Source of the DNA: Pseudomonadota bacterium
GTDB taxonomy: Bacteria > Pseudomonadota > Alphaproteobacteria > Dongiales > Dongiaceae
Direction: 5' to 3'
NCBI GenBank assembly: GCA_016183985.1
Contig: JACPDN010000006.1
Span: 372,001 to 436,000, forward strand
Length of the DNA: 64,000 nt
The translations under genes were made by a program, and so were the position numbers. Below, one piece after another: positions 49,712-59,092 of this stretch (position 1 is its first letter; every line of letters begins with the position of its first letter). The notes beneath the pieces are model-generated. The model saw only the letters and a list, made by a program, of their open reading frames with translations, was not told where the DNA came from and did not search any database.

Positions 49712-49912
49712 TTGCGCCAACTGACGGATATCGTGCCGGCAGCGCAACACCGCGCGCGGCTTGGCGACCCGATGCGCGCGGAAACAGGCCGTTCCGGCAT
49801 CGGCTTGGCCCTGGTCAAGCACCTCGTCGGAGCCGTGCATGGGTTTCTGGTCATCACCAGCGCGCCGGGGATCAGCACCGTTGTCGAGGCGCAGTTGCCC
49901 GAGGCCCGTTAG
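49712..49912 (+). pseudogene. Remnant of a histidine-kinase ATPase domain
   Basis: A 66-codon open frame whose last 51 residues, from about 49757 (RLGDPMRAETGRSGIGLALV), align with the last 51 residues of the intact kinase encoded directly downstream (RLGDTMRAEVGGSGIGLALV). The G2 box is kept, but everything upstream of the last part of the HATPase domain is missing, so it cannot be an active kinase. Many silent differences suggest an old duplication or a relic of an earlier kinase gene. No good ribosome-binding site is seen. Confidence 0.75.
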
Positions 49913-50013
49913 CAGCCGCAAACAAGGCGGCATGTTGACAGGCCCCGCGCCACGCGGCCCAATATCAATCGGGTCACATCTCTTGCCTCGAGCCCGGAAG
50001 CAGGATCGATCGC

Positions 50014-51981
50014 GTGCTGTCGTCACATCGGATCAAGCACCTTCTCATCGCAATCGCCGCCACGATTGTCGCGGCAGTCGTTTTTGCGGCCGGCGAATGG
50101 CTGAGTCATGCACGCGAAATGATGCTGGCCCGGGCAACGCTCAAATCGGAACTGTCGGTCCTTGCGACCCGCCTGCAGACCGAGATCGAAAAAAGCGTCG
50201 AGCTCAGTCGCGGCCTTGCCGCCGTCCTGGCGGCCCGCCATGGCATGACTCGGGATGAATTTGCCGAGGCCTGCGAGCGCCTGCTCAAGAACGAGCCCAA
50301 GATCCGCAATATCGCGCTCGTCGTCGGCTCGGTCATCAGCGACAATTGCCCGCTGGCACAGAATGCCAAGACCATTGGCGTCGACCTGCGCGAACATCCC
50401 GACCAATGGCAATCCTTCGAACGTATGAAGAAGAGCGGTCTGCCCGATGTCGCCGGGCCCGCCAATCTCGTGCAAGGTGGCTGGTCCATCATCGTACGTG
50501 TGCCCATCTTCATGCGGCAGGGTGAAGAAGCGCCGGAATATTGGGGCGCCATCAGCATGCCGCTGCGCATGGACGGCCTCTTCGCCGAGGCCGGCCTTAC
50601 CGACGCCGCGCAGCTCATCAACCTCGCCGTCCGTGGCAATCGCAATGCCACGCTTGCTCCGGAAATTCTGCTAGGGGATGCCGGCGTCTTTGAGAACAAT
50701 CCCGTCACCGTCGACATTCCCTTCCCCGACGGAGCCTGGCAATTGGGCGCGCGCGTGCGCCCGCTGGCTGCCCTTGCGACCGATTCGCCGCTCCATTTGG
50801 CAACCTTGATCGCAGCGCTCATGTGTGGTGCAACTTTTTTCGTGATTGCCGCCTATGCTGATCGCCGGCGCCGGCTGGAAGCGGAAGCCAGCCGCAATCG
50901 CGACCTGCTCCATGCCTTCATGGAGAATGCGCCTGTCGCCATGTATGTGAAGGATATCACCGGTCACTATATCGACCTCAATGCCGAGGCGCGGCGGGCC
51001 TTCGATGTCGGCAGCCGTCCCTATCTTGGCATGACGGCACAGGAGTTCTTCGTCGAGCCGATCGCCACGTCACTTGATGACGACGATGCCAAGGTCAAAA
51101 GGGGCGAGGTCGTCCGAGCGGAACGCAATACCGGGTTGAAACAGGCTTATCCCTGGGAGCGCGAGATCAAATTCCCTGTCATCGACAATCAGGGAAAAGT
51201 CGTGGCCATCGGCGGCTATGTCTTCGACATCACTGCGACCAAGGAAGCCGAGGTCCGGCTGATACGCGCCCTACATGCAGCTGAGCAGGCAAACCGCGCA
51301 AAATCAGAGTTTCTCGCCACCATGAGCCACGAGCTGCGCACGCCGCTCAATGCGATCATCGGCTTCTCAGACGTCATCCAACGTGAGGTTTTCGGGCCGA
51401 TCGGCAACGCCACCTATCGCGGCTACATCGATGACATCCACGCCAGCGGTCAGCAATTGCTCGACCTTCTGGGCGGCATCATCGATCTTTCCGCCGTGGA
51501 ATCCGGCCGTGTCGAGGTGAAGCAGGAAGCCGTTAAGCCGGCCGACATATTGCAGGATTGTCGTGCCATCAGCGAGGCGATGGCGGCTGATCGGCAACAT
51601 CAATTGCTATTCGTCGATAACGCCAGGACATCCTGCTGGTCTGATCGGCGCCTGCTGCGCCAGGTTATGCTCAATCTAGTCAGCAACGCCGCGAAATACA
51701 CCCGCAAGGGCGGCGAAATCGAGATCGCCACGGACGAGGCAGACGACATGATTGTGTTCTCGGTGACCGATAACGGCGTTGGCATGTCGGTGGAAGAAAT
51801 CGAGCGCGCCGTGCAACCTTTCACCCGTCTCGGTGATACGATGCGGGCGGAGGTCGGTGGTTCGGGGATCGGGCTTGCGCTGGTGAAGCGGCTGGTCGAG
51901 GCCATGCGTGGGCGCCTCCACATCGAAAGCGAACCCGGCCGGGGCACACGCGTCGAAGTGGGTATGCCGAAGGCGAGTTGA
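50014..51981 (+). CDS. CHASE-PAS sensor histidine kinase (orphan)
   Basis: A 655-residue membrane kinase: helix 1 (about residues 8-28), periplasmic CHASE-like sensor domain (about 45-235), helix 2 (about 250-275), PAS domain (about 285-410; LLHAFMENAPVAMYVKDITGHYIDLN), HisKA with phospho-His in FLATMSHELRTPLNAIIGF (about 435) and HATPase with N box NLVSNAAKYT and G boxes DNGVGM and GGSGIGLALV. It starts with GTG at 50014. No response regulator gene is adjacent, so the partner must be elsewhere. CHASE domains bind small extracellular ligands. Confidence 0.9.
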   Translation: MLSSHRIKHLLIAIAATIVAAVVFAAGEWLSHAREMMLARATLKSELSVLATRLQTEIEKSVELSRGLAAVLAARHGMTRDEFAEACERLLKNEPKIRNIALVVGSVISDNCPLAQNAKTIGVDLREHPDQWQSFERMKKSGLPDVAGPANLVQGGWSIIVRVPIFMRQGEEAPEYWGAISMPLRMDGLFAEAGLTDAAQLINLAVRGNRNATLAPEILLGDAGVFENNPVTVDIPFPDGAWQLGARVRPLAALATDSPLHLATLIAALMCGATFFVIAAYADRRRRLEAEASRNRDLLHAFMENAPVAMYVKDITGHYIDLNAEARRAFDVGSRPYLGMTAQEFFVEPIATSLDDDDAKVKRGEVVRAERNTGLKQAYPWEREIKFPVIDNQGKVVAIGGYVFDITATKEAEVRLIRALHAAEQANRAKSEFLATMSHELRTPLNAIIGFSDVIQREVFGPIGNATYRGYIDDIHASGQQLLDLLGGIIDLSAVESGRVEVKQEAVKPADILQDCRAISEAMAADRQHQLLFVDNARTSCWSDRRLLRQVMLNLVSNAAKYTRKGGEIEIATDEADDMIVFSVTDNGVGMSVEEIERAVQPFTRLGDTMRAEVGGSGIGLALVKRLVEAMRGRLHIESEPGRGTRVEVGMPKAS

Positions 51982-51992
51982 AGAGCGTCGGC

Positions 51993-52718
51993 TCACGGCT
52001 GCTTCAGGAAATCTTCAGGCAGTTCGCTGAGATCCGGCGGCGTCACGATGACGGCCTTGAACTGCAACGAACGCTTTTGCGCCGCCTCGACCTGCGCCGG
52101 CGTCATCAGGGCCGCCACTTTCTCACGCCGGTCGATCATGTCCTTGCGTTCCTTGCCCTGTGGCAGATGGCCCGCTGCGATGTTGTACCACATATAGGCC
52201 TTACCCGGATCGACCATGGTGCCTTTTCCAGCCTCGTACATTTGCGCAGTCGGCGCGTAGGCTGCAAAACAACCCTGCATCGCCGCTTTCTCGAACCAAG
52301 ACAGCGACGTTACGTAGTCGAGCGGCACGCCCTGCCCGAAGAAATAGACATTCCCCATCAGCCATTCGGCAACGGGGTGGCCGATATTCGCGAGCTTGGC
52401 AAAGACCGGGACCGAACCGGCATATTGTCCGTTCATATAGGCCTGCCAGGCCCGGTCCGTGCCCTTCTCCAGCTTGTCCCAAGTATAGGGAATACCGTCG
52501 ATAACCTTGGTATGTTTGCAGGCACGCAAATCGTCGCCCGGCGCTGCGATCTGCTGCGGTGCGGCGTCAGCTGCAGCCGGCGCTTCTTCGCCAGGCGACG
52601 GGGCGGCATTCATGCCCGGTGGCGGGGGCAAAGGCGTCGCCTGCTGGGCAAATGCCGGCATCGTCGGCAACATGCCGAGGGCAATCAGGGCTGAAAAAGG
52701 GAAAAATCTGCTCTTCAT
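51993..52718 (-). CDS. Secreted Sel1-repeat protein
   Basis: A 241-residue exported protein. The signal peptide covers about residues 1-24 (cleavage after PAFA). A Pro/Ala-rich linker follows, then three Sel1-type helical repeats at about residues 92-185 (YAGSVPVFAKLANIGHPVAEWLMGNVYFFGQGVP..., SWFEKAAMQGCFAAYAPTAQMYEAG, KAYMWYNIAAGHLP). Sel1 repeats form protein-binding solenoids, often in envelope or signalling roles. Specific function is unknown. The gene is convergent with the orphan kinase gene, 11 bases away. Confidence 0.8.
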   Translation of the reverse strand: MKSRFFPFSALIALGMLPTMPAFAQQATPLPPPPGMNAAPSPGEEAPAAADAAPQQIAAPGDDLRACKHTKVIDGIPYTWDKLEKGTDRAWQAYMNGQYAGSVPVFAKLANIGHPVAEWLMGNVYFFGQGVPLDYVTSLSWFEKAAMQGCFAAYAPTAQMYEAGKGTMVDPGKAYMWYNIAAGHLPQGKERKDMIDRREKVAALMTPAQVEAAQKRSLQFKAVIVTPPDLSELPEDFLKQP

Positions 52719-52883
52719 GGCCGCAAATAATGGCTGGATGGGCGGAGATTAGCATTTCCTGGGCCAGTTAGGCTCACAATCCGTTTATAAGTGCTGAATT
52801 CGGCATCTGCCAGGGGTACGCCCCCCTTGCCGCGCGGGTCTGCCGATACCATTTTCCGATTCTTGTTGAGGAGGAAGTGCGCC

Positions 52884-53255
52884 TTGGCCGACCCTACCGA
52901 GTCCGAAACCGACAGCTTCGACGCGGGTAAGTTCGAGCGCGACCGTCAGAAGGTCGAACAGGGTTTTTGGCCGAAACTGCGCCGTATCGCCGGCCGCATT
53001 CCCTTCGTCGACGAATTGCTCGCAGCCTATTACTGCGCCGTCGACCCCGCAACGCCGCTGCGCGTCAAGGCTGTGCTGATGGGGGCCTTGGCCTATTTCG
53101 TCTTGCCCTTCGATGCCGTACCGGATTTCCTTGCCCTGTTCGGCTTCGCCGACGACGCCGCGGTGGTCTACGCCGCCATCAAAACCGTGGCCAAGCACAT
53201 CACGCCGACACATCGTGACAAGGCACGCACGGCGCTCAACAAGCTCGATACCTAG
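52884..53255 (+). CDS. YkvA-family (DUF1232) membrane protein
   Basis: A 123-residue protein with the DUF1232 core RVKAVLMGALAYFVLPFDAVPDFLALFGFADDAAVVYAAI (about residues 55-96), two likely membrane-associated helices. The best start is a TTG at 52884, preceded by GAGGAGGAAG 6-7 bases away; no ATG in the right place fits. Biochemical function of the family is unknown. Its 3' end overlaps the convergent EamA gene by 4 bases. Confidence 0.8.
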   Translation: MADPTESETDSFDAGKFERDRQKVEQGFWPKLRRIAGRIPFVDELLAAYYCAVDPATPLRVKAVLMGALAYFVLPFDAVPDFLALFGFADDAAVVYAAIKTVAKHITPTHRDKARTALNKLDT

Positions 53256-54142
53256 CGCACCTTCACCGCTCTGCGTCGTGCCTCGCGCTGGGCGATGTAG
53301 ACCGTGCTGCCGATGATCATGGCCGAGCCGATCAGCGTCCAATGATCCGGCAGCTCGCCGAAAATGATGAATCCGATCAAGCCGGCAAAAAGCAGGCGCA
53401 GATAGTCGAACGGCGCCACCACCGATGCCTCGCCGGCCTTGAAGGCGAGGATCCACCAATACTGCGACAAGGCCCCCGTAGATCCGATCGCCAGCAGGTA
53501 AAGCCATTGCGTGGCCGTCGGCCATTGCCACGCAAAGATCGCGAAGGGCGCGATCAGCAGGGTGCCGATGAGTCCGTAATAGAACAACATCACCAGCGGC
53601 GTTTCGCTGGCCGGCAGTCGCTTCAGGATCGTGATCAGCAAGGCGATCGACAGGGCGTCGCCCAGGGCCAGCAATGCCCATGAGTTGAAGCTGCCGCTGC
53701 CCGGCTGCATCATCACCAGAACGCCGAAAAAACCGACGATGGTCGCCGCCCACCGCCGCCATCGCACGTCTTCCTTAAGGATGACGACGGCGAGGATGAC
53801 GGCAAAGAGCGGCTTGGTGAAGCTGAGCGCTGTGTAGGTTGCAAGCTCCAGCTTGGCGATGCCGAGATAGGCGCAGATCATCGCCACGAAACCCAATACC
53901 GCCCGCAGCGCATGGGCCTTGATGTACTGGGTGTGCAGGGAAACGAGCCCCGCCTTGGCGATAAAGGGGACCAGCATCAGGAATCCGATGAGCACCCGGA
54001 AAAAGGTGATCTCGAAGATATTCATATGGGACTGGCCGGCCAGCTTGACGAAGGCCGCCATCACCGAGAAACCAAGGCCGCAGAAGGCCATCCAGATGCA
54101 ACCCTGCGCATTGCCTGACAGGCTGAGGAAACCGGATTTCAT
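53252..54142 (-). CDS. DMT-superfamily transporter, EamA type (second of tandem pair)
   Basis: A 296-residue inner-membrane exporter or carrier with 10 helices in two EamA repeats (about residues 8-140 and 150-285). It has the features GLGFSVMAAFVKL, YTALSFTKPLFAVILAVVILKEDVRWRRW and FGELPDHWTLIGSAMIIGSTVYI. It overlaps its upstream paralogue by 4 bases. Substrates of EamA proteins range over amino acids, purines and drugs; none can be named here. Confidence 0.9.
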   Translation of the reverse strand: MKSGFLSLSGNAQGCIWMAFCGLGFSVMAAFVKLAGQSHMNIFEITFFRVLIGFLMLVPFIAKAGLVSLHTQYIKAHALRAVLGFVAMICAYLGIAKLELATYTALSFTKPLFAVILAVVILKEDVRWRRWAATIVGFFGVLVMMQPGSGSFNSWALLALGDALSIALLITILKRLPASETPLVMLFYYGLIGTLLIAPFAIFAWQWPTATQWLYLLAIGSTGALSQYWWILAFKAGEASVVAPFDYLRLLFAGLIGFIIFGELPDHWTLIGSAMIIGSTVYIAQREARRRAVKVR

Positions 54143-55128
54143 GGATCTTTCCTGTCGGGCGATTGCGTGACGATCTCGGTGGCGATGCCGGGTTGGGCAC
54201 TGTCGGCGCTGGCTTGGATGGCAACAGCCTGCGTCGCATGGTGGCGACGCAGTGCCGCTTCACGTTGGGCAATATAGAGACCGGCCCCGATGATGACTGC
54301 GGAGCCCACCCAGAACCAGCGGTCCGGCTGCTCGTCGAACCAGATCATGCCGATGCCGGTCGTAAAGATGAGGCGCGAATAGTCATACGGCACCACGGCC
54401 GAGGCATCGGCAATGGCAAAGGCGCGGGTCCAGCAGAGATGCCCCAGCGTCCCGAAGAAGCCGAGCGCCACCACGAAAGGCCAGGCTTCGGCACTGGGCC
54501 AGGTCCAATAAAACAGGGCGGGAATGAGTGCCAGCGGGGTCGAGAGCAGCACCATATAGGTGACAATCGCTTGCGGGCTTTCGCTGCGCGACAGGGTCTT
54601 CACGATGATAGTTCCCATCGCGGTCAGAAATGTGCCCCCGATGGCCAGCGTTTCACCAAACCCGATGCCGCCATGGGCGCCCGGCTGCAGCACGATCATG
54701 GCGCCGGCGAACCCGATCAATGTGGCGCTCCAGCGGCGCAGCCTCACTTTCTCCTTTAGCAGCAGGACCGCAAGGATCGTGGCAAAGAGGGGGGCCGTGA
54801 ACGAGAGCGACGTTGCATTGGCGATCGGCATGTAGCCCAGCGCCGTGAAGCCACACATCATCGAAATCACGCTGATGCTGGAGCGGAACAAATAGGCGCC
54901 GATCCGCCCTGTCCTGAGGCGTCCGAAACCGTTCTTCCACAGCCAGGGAACCATGAAGACGAAGCCGAACAGGTTCCGCCAGAAGACGATGACAAATCCG
55001 TGCAATTCGCCCGACAGATGCTTCACGGTGGCGCTCAGGCCCGCAAAGAAGACGCAGGCCGCCAAGGCAAGGACCGCCACCTGGATATGCTCCGGTAGGC
55101 CGCTTCTCCTGTGGTCGGACTTTGTCAT
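54139..55128 (-). CDS. DMT-superfamily transporter, EamA type (first of tandem pair)
   Basis: A 329-residue transporter with 10 predicted helices, AACVFFAGLSATVKHLSGELHGFVIVFWRNLFGF at the start of repeat 1 and NATSLSFTAPLFATILAVLLLKEKVRLRRW at its end. The C-terminal 35 residues form a soluble tail. The start at the ATG at 55128 (MTKSDHRRSG) is favoured; upstream in-frame codons reach 55440 but lack homology. It is divergent from acetoacetyl-CoA synthetase with 205 bases between starts. Both tandem paralogues end in YIAQREA, showing they arose by duplication. Confidence 0.88.
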   Translation of the reverse strand: MTKSDHRRSGLPEHIQVAVLALAACVFFAGLSATVKHLSGELHGFVIVFWRNLFGFVFMVPWLWKNGFGRLRTGRIGAYLFRSSISVISMMCGFTALGYMPIANATSLSFTAPLFATILAVLLLKEKVRLRRWSATLIGFAGAMIVLQPGAHGGIGFGETLAIGGTFLTAMGTIIVKTLSRSESPQAIVTYMVLLSTPLALIPALFYWTWPSAEAWPFVVALGFFGTLGHLCWTRAFAIADASAVVPYDYSRLIFTTGIGMIWFDEQPDRWFWVGSAVIIGAGLYIAQREAALRRHHATQAVAIQASADSAQPGIATEIVTQSPDRKDP

Positions 55129-55333
55129 GCGGATGTCGGGAATCGTCTTGCCAGGAGAGGCGCGCGCCCAGAAGATGCGCCCCATGAAATGTTCGCGGGC
55201 CACAGTACGGGGCCGCGTGAACAAGAAAAAGGGTCGATCATGCGGCCAAGCCTTGCATTTTCCGCAAGGCGGGGCAGTTTGGCGGGCAATTGCAGCGGCG
55301 CCGGGCGCCACGTTGGTGACGAGAGGATCGGGT

Positions 55334-57295
55334 ATGGACGAATTGCTGTGGCAACCGAGTGAGGCCGTGGTCGCCGGCGCGAACATGACCAAGTTCCGCA
55401 CCCAGATCGCCCGCGACTGGCAGGTCGACCTCCACGACACGGCCGCTCTCTGGCAATGGTCGGTGGACGAGATCGAGAATTTCTGGCTGTCCCTCTGGCG
55501 CTATTGCGACGTGATCGCCGATGGGCCGCACCAGCCGGTCCTGGCGGATGGCGACAAGATGCCCGGCGCCAAGTTCTTTCCCAACGCCAAGATCAACATC
55601 GCCGAAAACCTGCTCCGCTTCTCGAAATCGGGCGACGACACCGACGCCCTCGTCTTCTGGGGTGAGGACAAGGTGAAGCGTCGCGTTAGCCATGGCGAGC
55701 TTCACGACCGCGTTGCCGGCCTCGCGGCACACTTTCGCGGCATCGGCCTCAAATCCGGCGACCGAGTGGCGGGCTTCGTTCCCAACATGCCGGAAAGCAT
55801 CATCGGCGCCTTCGCCGCCGCTTCATTGGGTTGCGTCTGGTCCTCCTGCTCGCCCGATTTCGGCGTCCAGGGCGTCCTCGACCGTTTCGGCCAGATCGAG
55901 CCGCGCGTTCTCATCACCGCCGACGGCTATTGGTATAACGGCAAGAGCCATGATTGCCTGGAACGCGTCGGCGAGATCCTTGCCAAGATGCCCAGCGTCG
56001 AGGAAGTGCTGGTCATCCCCTATCTCAGCCAGCACCCAGATATTTCGAAGCTGCCCAAGGCGCGCGTCATCGATGACGTGATCGCCGCCAATAAGGGCGC
56101 TGAGCTCAAATACGAGCGGGTCGATTTCAACCACCCGCTCTACATCATGTTCTCGAGCGGTACGACTGGCGTGCCGAAATGCATCGTCCATGGCCAGGGC
56201 GGCACCTTGCTGCAGCATTTGAAGGAACATCGCCTGCATTCGGACGTGAAGCCGCATGACCGCGTTTTCTATTTCACGACTTGCGGCTGGATGATGTGGA
56301 ACTGGCTGATTTCGGGGCTGGGCTCCGGCGCCACCTTGCTGCTCTATGACGGTTCGCCCTTCGCGCCCAATGGCAATATCCTATGGGACTTCGCCCAGGC
56401 CGAGCGCTGCACCTTCTTTGGCACCTCGGCCAAGTATATCGACGCCTGCCTGAAGGCCGGCGTCAATCCGATAAAGACGCATGACCTGTCGCATCTTCGC
56501 ACCATCGGCTCGACCGGTTCGCCATTGGTCCCGGAAAGCTTCGATTACGTCTATCGCGACATCAAGAAAGACGTCTGCCTGTCATCCCTCTCAGGCGGCA
56601 CGGACATCGTCTCCTGCTTCATGCTGGGCAATCCGGCCGGCCCGGTTTGGCGCGGCGAGATCCAGATGCGCGGCCTCGGCATGAGCGTCGAGGTCTGGGA
56701 CGATAACGGCAAGCCGGTCAAGGGCGAGAAAGGCGAGTTGGTCTGCACCCGCCCCTTCCCCTGCATGCCGGTGGGCTTCTGGAATGATGAGGGCGGCAAG
56801 CGCTACAAGGCCGCTTATTTCGAACGCTATCCCAACATCTGGCACCACGGCGATTACGTGGAGCTCACCGAGCATGACGGCATCGTCGTCTATGGCCGCT
56901 CCGACTCCGTGCTCAACCCCGGCGGTGTGCGCATCGGCACGGCCGAGATCTACCGCCAGGTCGAACAACTGCCCGAAATCCTCGAGAGCATCGTCATCGG
57001 CCAGGATTGGGAGGCCGATGTCCGCGTTATTTTGTTCGTACGCCTGCGGCAAGGCGTAAAGCTCGATGCCGCGCTGGAAAAAAAGATCAAGGCGCAGATT
57101 CGCAACAACACCACGCCGCGCCATGTGCCGGCAAAGATCATCTCGGTGACGGATATCCCGCGCACCAAATCCGGCAAGATCGTCGAGCTTGCCGTGCGCG
57201 AAGTGGTGCATGGCAAGCCGGTCAAGAACAAGGAAGCGCTGGCGAACCCCGAAGCGCTCGACCTCTACGCCAATCTGCCGGAGCTTAAATCGTGA
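55334..57295 (+). CDS. Acetoacetyl-CoA synthetase
   Basis: A 653-residue acyl-adenylate-forming enzyme that activates acetoacetate to its CoA ester for use of ketone bodies and polyhydroxybutyrate breakdown products. The family N-terminus LWQPSEAVVAGANMTKF, the AMP-binding motif IMFSSGTTGVPKCIVHG (about residues 272-288), GRSDSVLNPGGVRIGTAEIY and the C-terminal catalytic Lys in PRTKSGKIVELAVR are all present. The ATG at 55334 follows GAGAGGA. It overlaps the aminotransferase gene by 4 bases. Confidence 0.95.
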   Translation: MDELLWQPSEAVVAGANMTKFRTQIARDWQVDLHDTAALWQWSVDEIENFWLSLWRYCDVIADGPHQPVLADGDKMPGAKFFPNAKINIAENLLRFSKSGDDTDALVFWGEDKVKRRVSHGELHDRVAGLAAHFRGIGLKSGDRVAGFVPNMPESIIGAFAAASLGCVWSSCSPDFGVQGVLDRFGQIEPRVLITADGYWYNGKSHDCLERVGEILAKMPSVEEVLVIPYLSQHPDISKLPKARVIDDVIAANKGAELKYERVDFNHPLYIMFSSGTTGVPKCIVHGQGGTLLQHLKEHRLHSDVKPHDRVFYFTTCGWMMWNWLISGLGSGATLLLYDGSPFAPNGNILWDFAQAERCTFFGTSAKYIDACLKAGVNPIKTHDLSHLRTIGSTGSPLVPESFDYVYRDIKKDVCLSSLSGGTDIVSCFMLGNPAGPVWRGEIQMRGLGMSVEVWDDNGKPVKGEKGELVCTRPFPCMPVGFWNDEGGKRYKAAYFERYPNIWHHGDYVELTEHDGIVVYGRSDSVLNPGGVRIGTAEIYRQVEQLPEILESIVIGQDWEADVRVILFVRLRQGVKLDAALEKKIKAQIRNNTTPRHVPAKIISVTDIPRTKSGKIVELAVREVVHGKPVKNKEALANPEALDLYANLPELKS

Positions 57296-58476
57296 CGCTT
57301 GCCGCCAATCCCTGGCTCACTTCCGTCGCCGTCCCGCCGATCGCCGAAGCACAGGGCTGGATCGACGGCCGTACCTTTCCGGCCGACAAGCCGCTGATCG
57401 ACGTCTGCCAGGCGGTGCCCGGCTATGCACCGCCGGACGCGCTGGTGGCCTATATGACGGAAGCGCTGAAGAACCCCAGCACGCATCGCTACACCGATAT
57501 CGAAGGCCTGGCGGATCTTCGCGCTGCCTTGGCCGCCGACATCCACCGTGTCTACGCCGGCAATGTTACCGCGGCGAATGTCCTCGTCACCGCCGGCTGC
57601 AACCAAGCCTATTGCCTTGCAACGGCAGCGCTCGCCAAGGCCGGCGACGAGATCATCCTGCCACTGCCCTATTACTTCAATTACCAGATGTGGCTGGAGA
57701 TGATCGGCGTCACTGCGCGCCATGTTCGCTTCCGCCCGGAAGCTGGCGGCCAGCCGGATCTGAATGAAATTCGCGGCCTCATCAACCCAAAGACCAAGGC
57801 GCTGGTGCTGATTTCACCCAACAACCCGACGGGTTCGGTCTATCCGCCGGAATATCTGTCGGCGGCACTGAAGCTCTGCCGCGACACTGGCATCGCGCTC
57901 ATCCTTGACGAGACCTATCGCGATTTCATGCCGCATGACGATGCGCCCCATGGCCTCTTCCGCGAGAATGGTTGGGAGCAGAATCTCGTTCATCTCTACA
58001 GCTTCTCGAAAGTCTTCTGCCTTACCGGACACCGCGTCGGCGCCATCGTGGGCGATCCGAAGCTCCTCGACCAGATCGGCAAGTCGATGGATTGCGTCGC
58101 CATCTGCGCCCCACGCTTGGGCCAGATCGCCGCGCGGCGCGGCCTTGAAGCCTTGGCCGATTGGCGCGGCGGCAACACGCGCCTGATGCGCGACCGCCTC
58201 GTCGCCTTGCAAAAGGCGTTCTCTCGGAACGATCTCGGCTATGAAGTCGTCAGCGCCGGTGCCTATTTCGCCTATGTGAAGCACCCGCATCGGGGCCGCA
58301 ATGCGACGGATGTGGCCAAGCGTTTGGCCGACAAGCAGAACCTGCTGGCCCTCCCCGGTTCGATGTTTGGCCCGGATCAGGAGGATTTCCTCCGCGTCGC
58401 CTTCGCCAATGTCGATGCAGACAAAATGCCGGAAATCGCCGCACGACTTGCAGCGGATGCGGCAACGGGCTGGTAA
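57292..58476 (+). CDS. PLP-dependent aminotransferase, class I/II
   Basis: A 394-residue fold-type I transaminase. The cofactor Lys is in YSFSKVFCLTGHRVG (about residue 240), the substrate-binding NPTG in ISPNNPTGSVYPPE, and the Asp/Tyr pair in ILDETYRDF. The gene starts with GTG inside the upstream stop (GTGA), so it is translated together with acetoacetyl-CoA synthetase. Donor and acceptor cannot be inferred from sequence alone. Confidence 0.92.
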   Translation: MTLAANPWLTSVAVPPIAEAQGWIDGRTFPADKPLIDVCQAVPGYAPPDALVAYMTEALKNPSTHRYTDIEGLADLRAALAADIHRVYAGNVTAANVLVTAGCNQAYCLATAALAKAGDEIILPLPYYFNYQMWLEMIGVTARHVRFRPEAGGQPDLNEIRGLINPKTKALVLISPNNPTGSVYPPEYLSAALKLCRDTGIALILDETYRDFMPHDDAPHGLFRENGWEQNLVHLYSFSKVFCLTGHRVGAIVGDPKLLDQIGKSMDCVAICAPRLGQIAARRGLEALADWRGGNTRLMRDRLVALQKAFSRNDLGYEVVSAGAYFAYVKHPHRGRNATDVAKRLADKQNLLALPGSMFGPDQEDFLRVAFANVDADKMPEIAARLAADAATGW

Positions 58477-58490
58477 TCATCAAATAGTGC

Positions 58491-58519
58491 GTCATGCCCG
58501 GGTCATGCCCGGACATGAC
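58491..58519. repeat. Short intergenic palindrome, GTCATGCCCGG family
   Basis: GTCATGCCCGG at 58491-58501 mirrors CCGGACATGAC at 58509-58519 with one mismatch. It is a minimal copy of the element seen at 16724-16816 and 62030-62127, and it lies between two convergent genes where it could act as a transcription-ending hairpin. Confidence 0.6.
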
Positions 58520-58531
58520 GGCTAAAAACGA

Positions 58532-59092
58532 CTATGGCCTGATCTCGATCGGCGTGCCGAGATCGACCGCCGACCAAATGACATCCATGGCGAGGTTCGA
58601 GACGCCGACGCAGCCATTGGTGAGCGGTGAGCGCGTGAAATAGCGCCACCATTGCCGCTGGCCGTGGATCATGATCCCGCCGCCGGCCGCTTCCCCCTTC
58701 GCCGCCGCGCGCGAGGCCTGCACCTTGTTCGGATAGGAAACGAGCAATGCCTTGTGATGGGTTGAGGCGTCGTTGCCCCAGATGAGCTTGTACTTCCCCT
58801 CGGGCGTGCGCTGGTCGCCCTCGCGCTGCTTCTGGCCCGTCGGATTCTTGCCGAGCGAGATGTCGGCCGCAAACACCGCCTTGCCGTCGCGCATCAGCGA
58901 AATCGTGCGCGCCGACTTGTCGACCAGCACCTTGTCGATCGGGCCGATGAAAAACGCAGCCATCGGTCCCGGCAGATAAGTGAGCATCGCCCAGGCAAGC
59001 ATCAGCAACGCCGCCGCTTTGCCGACACGCTTCAACCAGCGCGGTGGCGTGGCGGCAACCCAGCCGACGTTATCGAGGACGAGCTCACTCAT
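58532..59092 (-). CDS. L,D-transpeptidase (YkuD) family protein
   Basis: A 186-residue envelope enzyme that makes or cleaves L,D crosslinks or attaches proteins to peptidoglycan. A membrane helix (about residues 25-46) anchors it. The YkuD core has [27 protein letters not shown], the catalytic His in [10 protein letters not shown] and the catalytic Cys in NGCVGVSN. The usual SHGCIR is altered to NGCVGV, which occurs in a subset of the family. It overlaps thyX by 4 bases (ATGA). Confidence 0.88.
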   Translation of the reverse strand: MSELVLDNVGWVAATPPRWLKRVGKAAALLMLAWAMLTYLPGPMAAFFIGPIDKVLVDKSARTISLMRDGKAVFAADISLGKNPTGQKQREGDQRTPEGKYKLIWGNDASTHHKALLVSYPNKVQASRAAAKGEAAGGGIMIHGQRQWWRYFTRSPLTNGCVGVSNLAMDVIWSAVDLGTPIEIRP

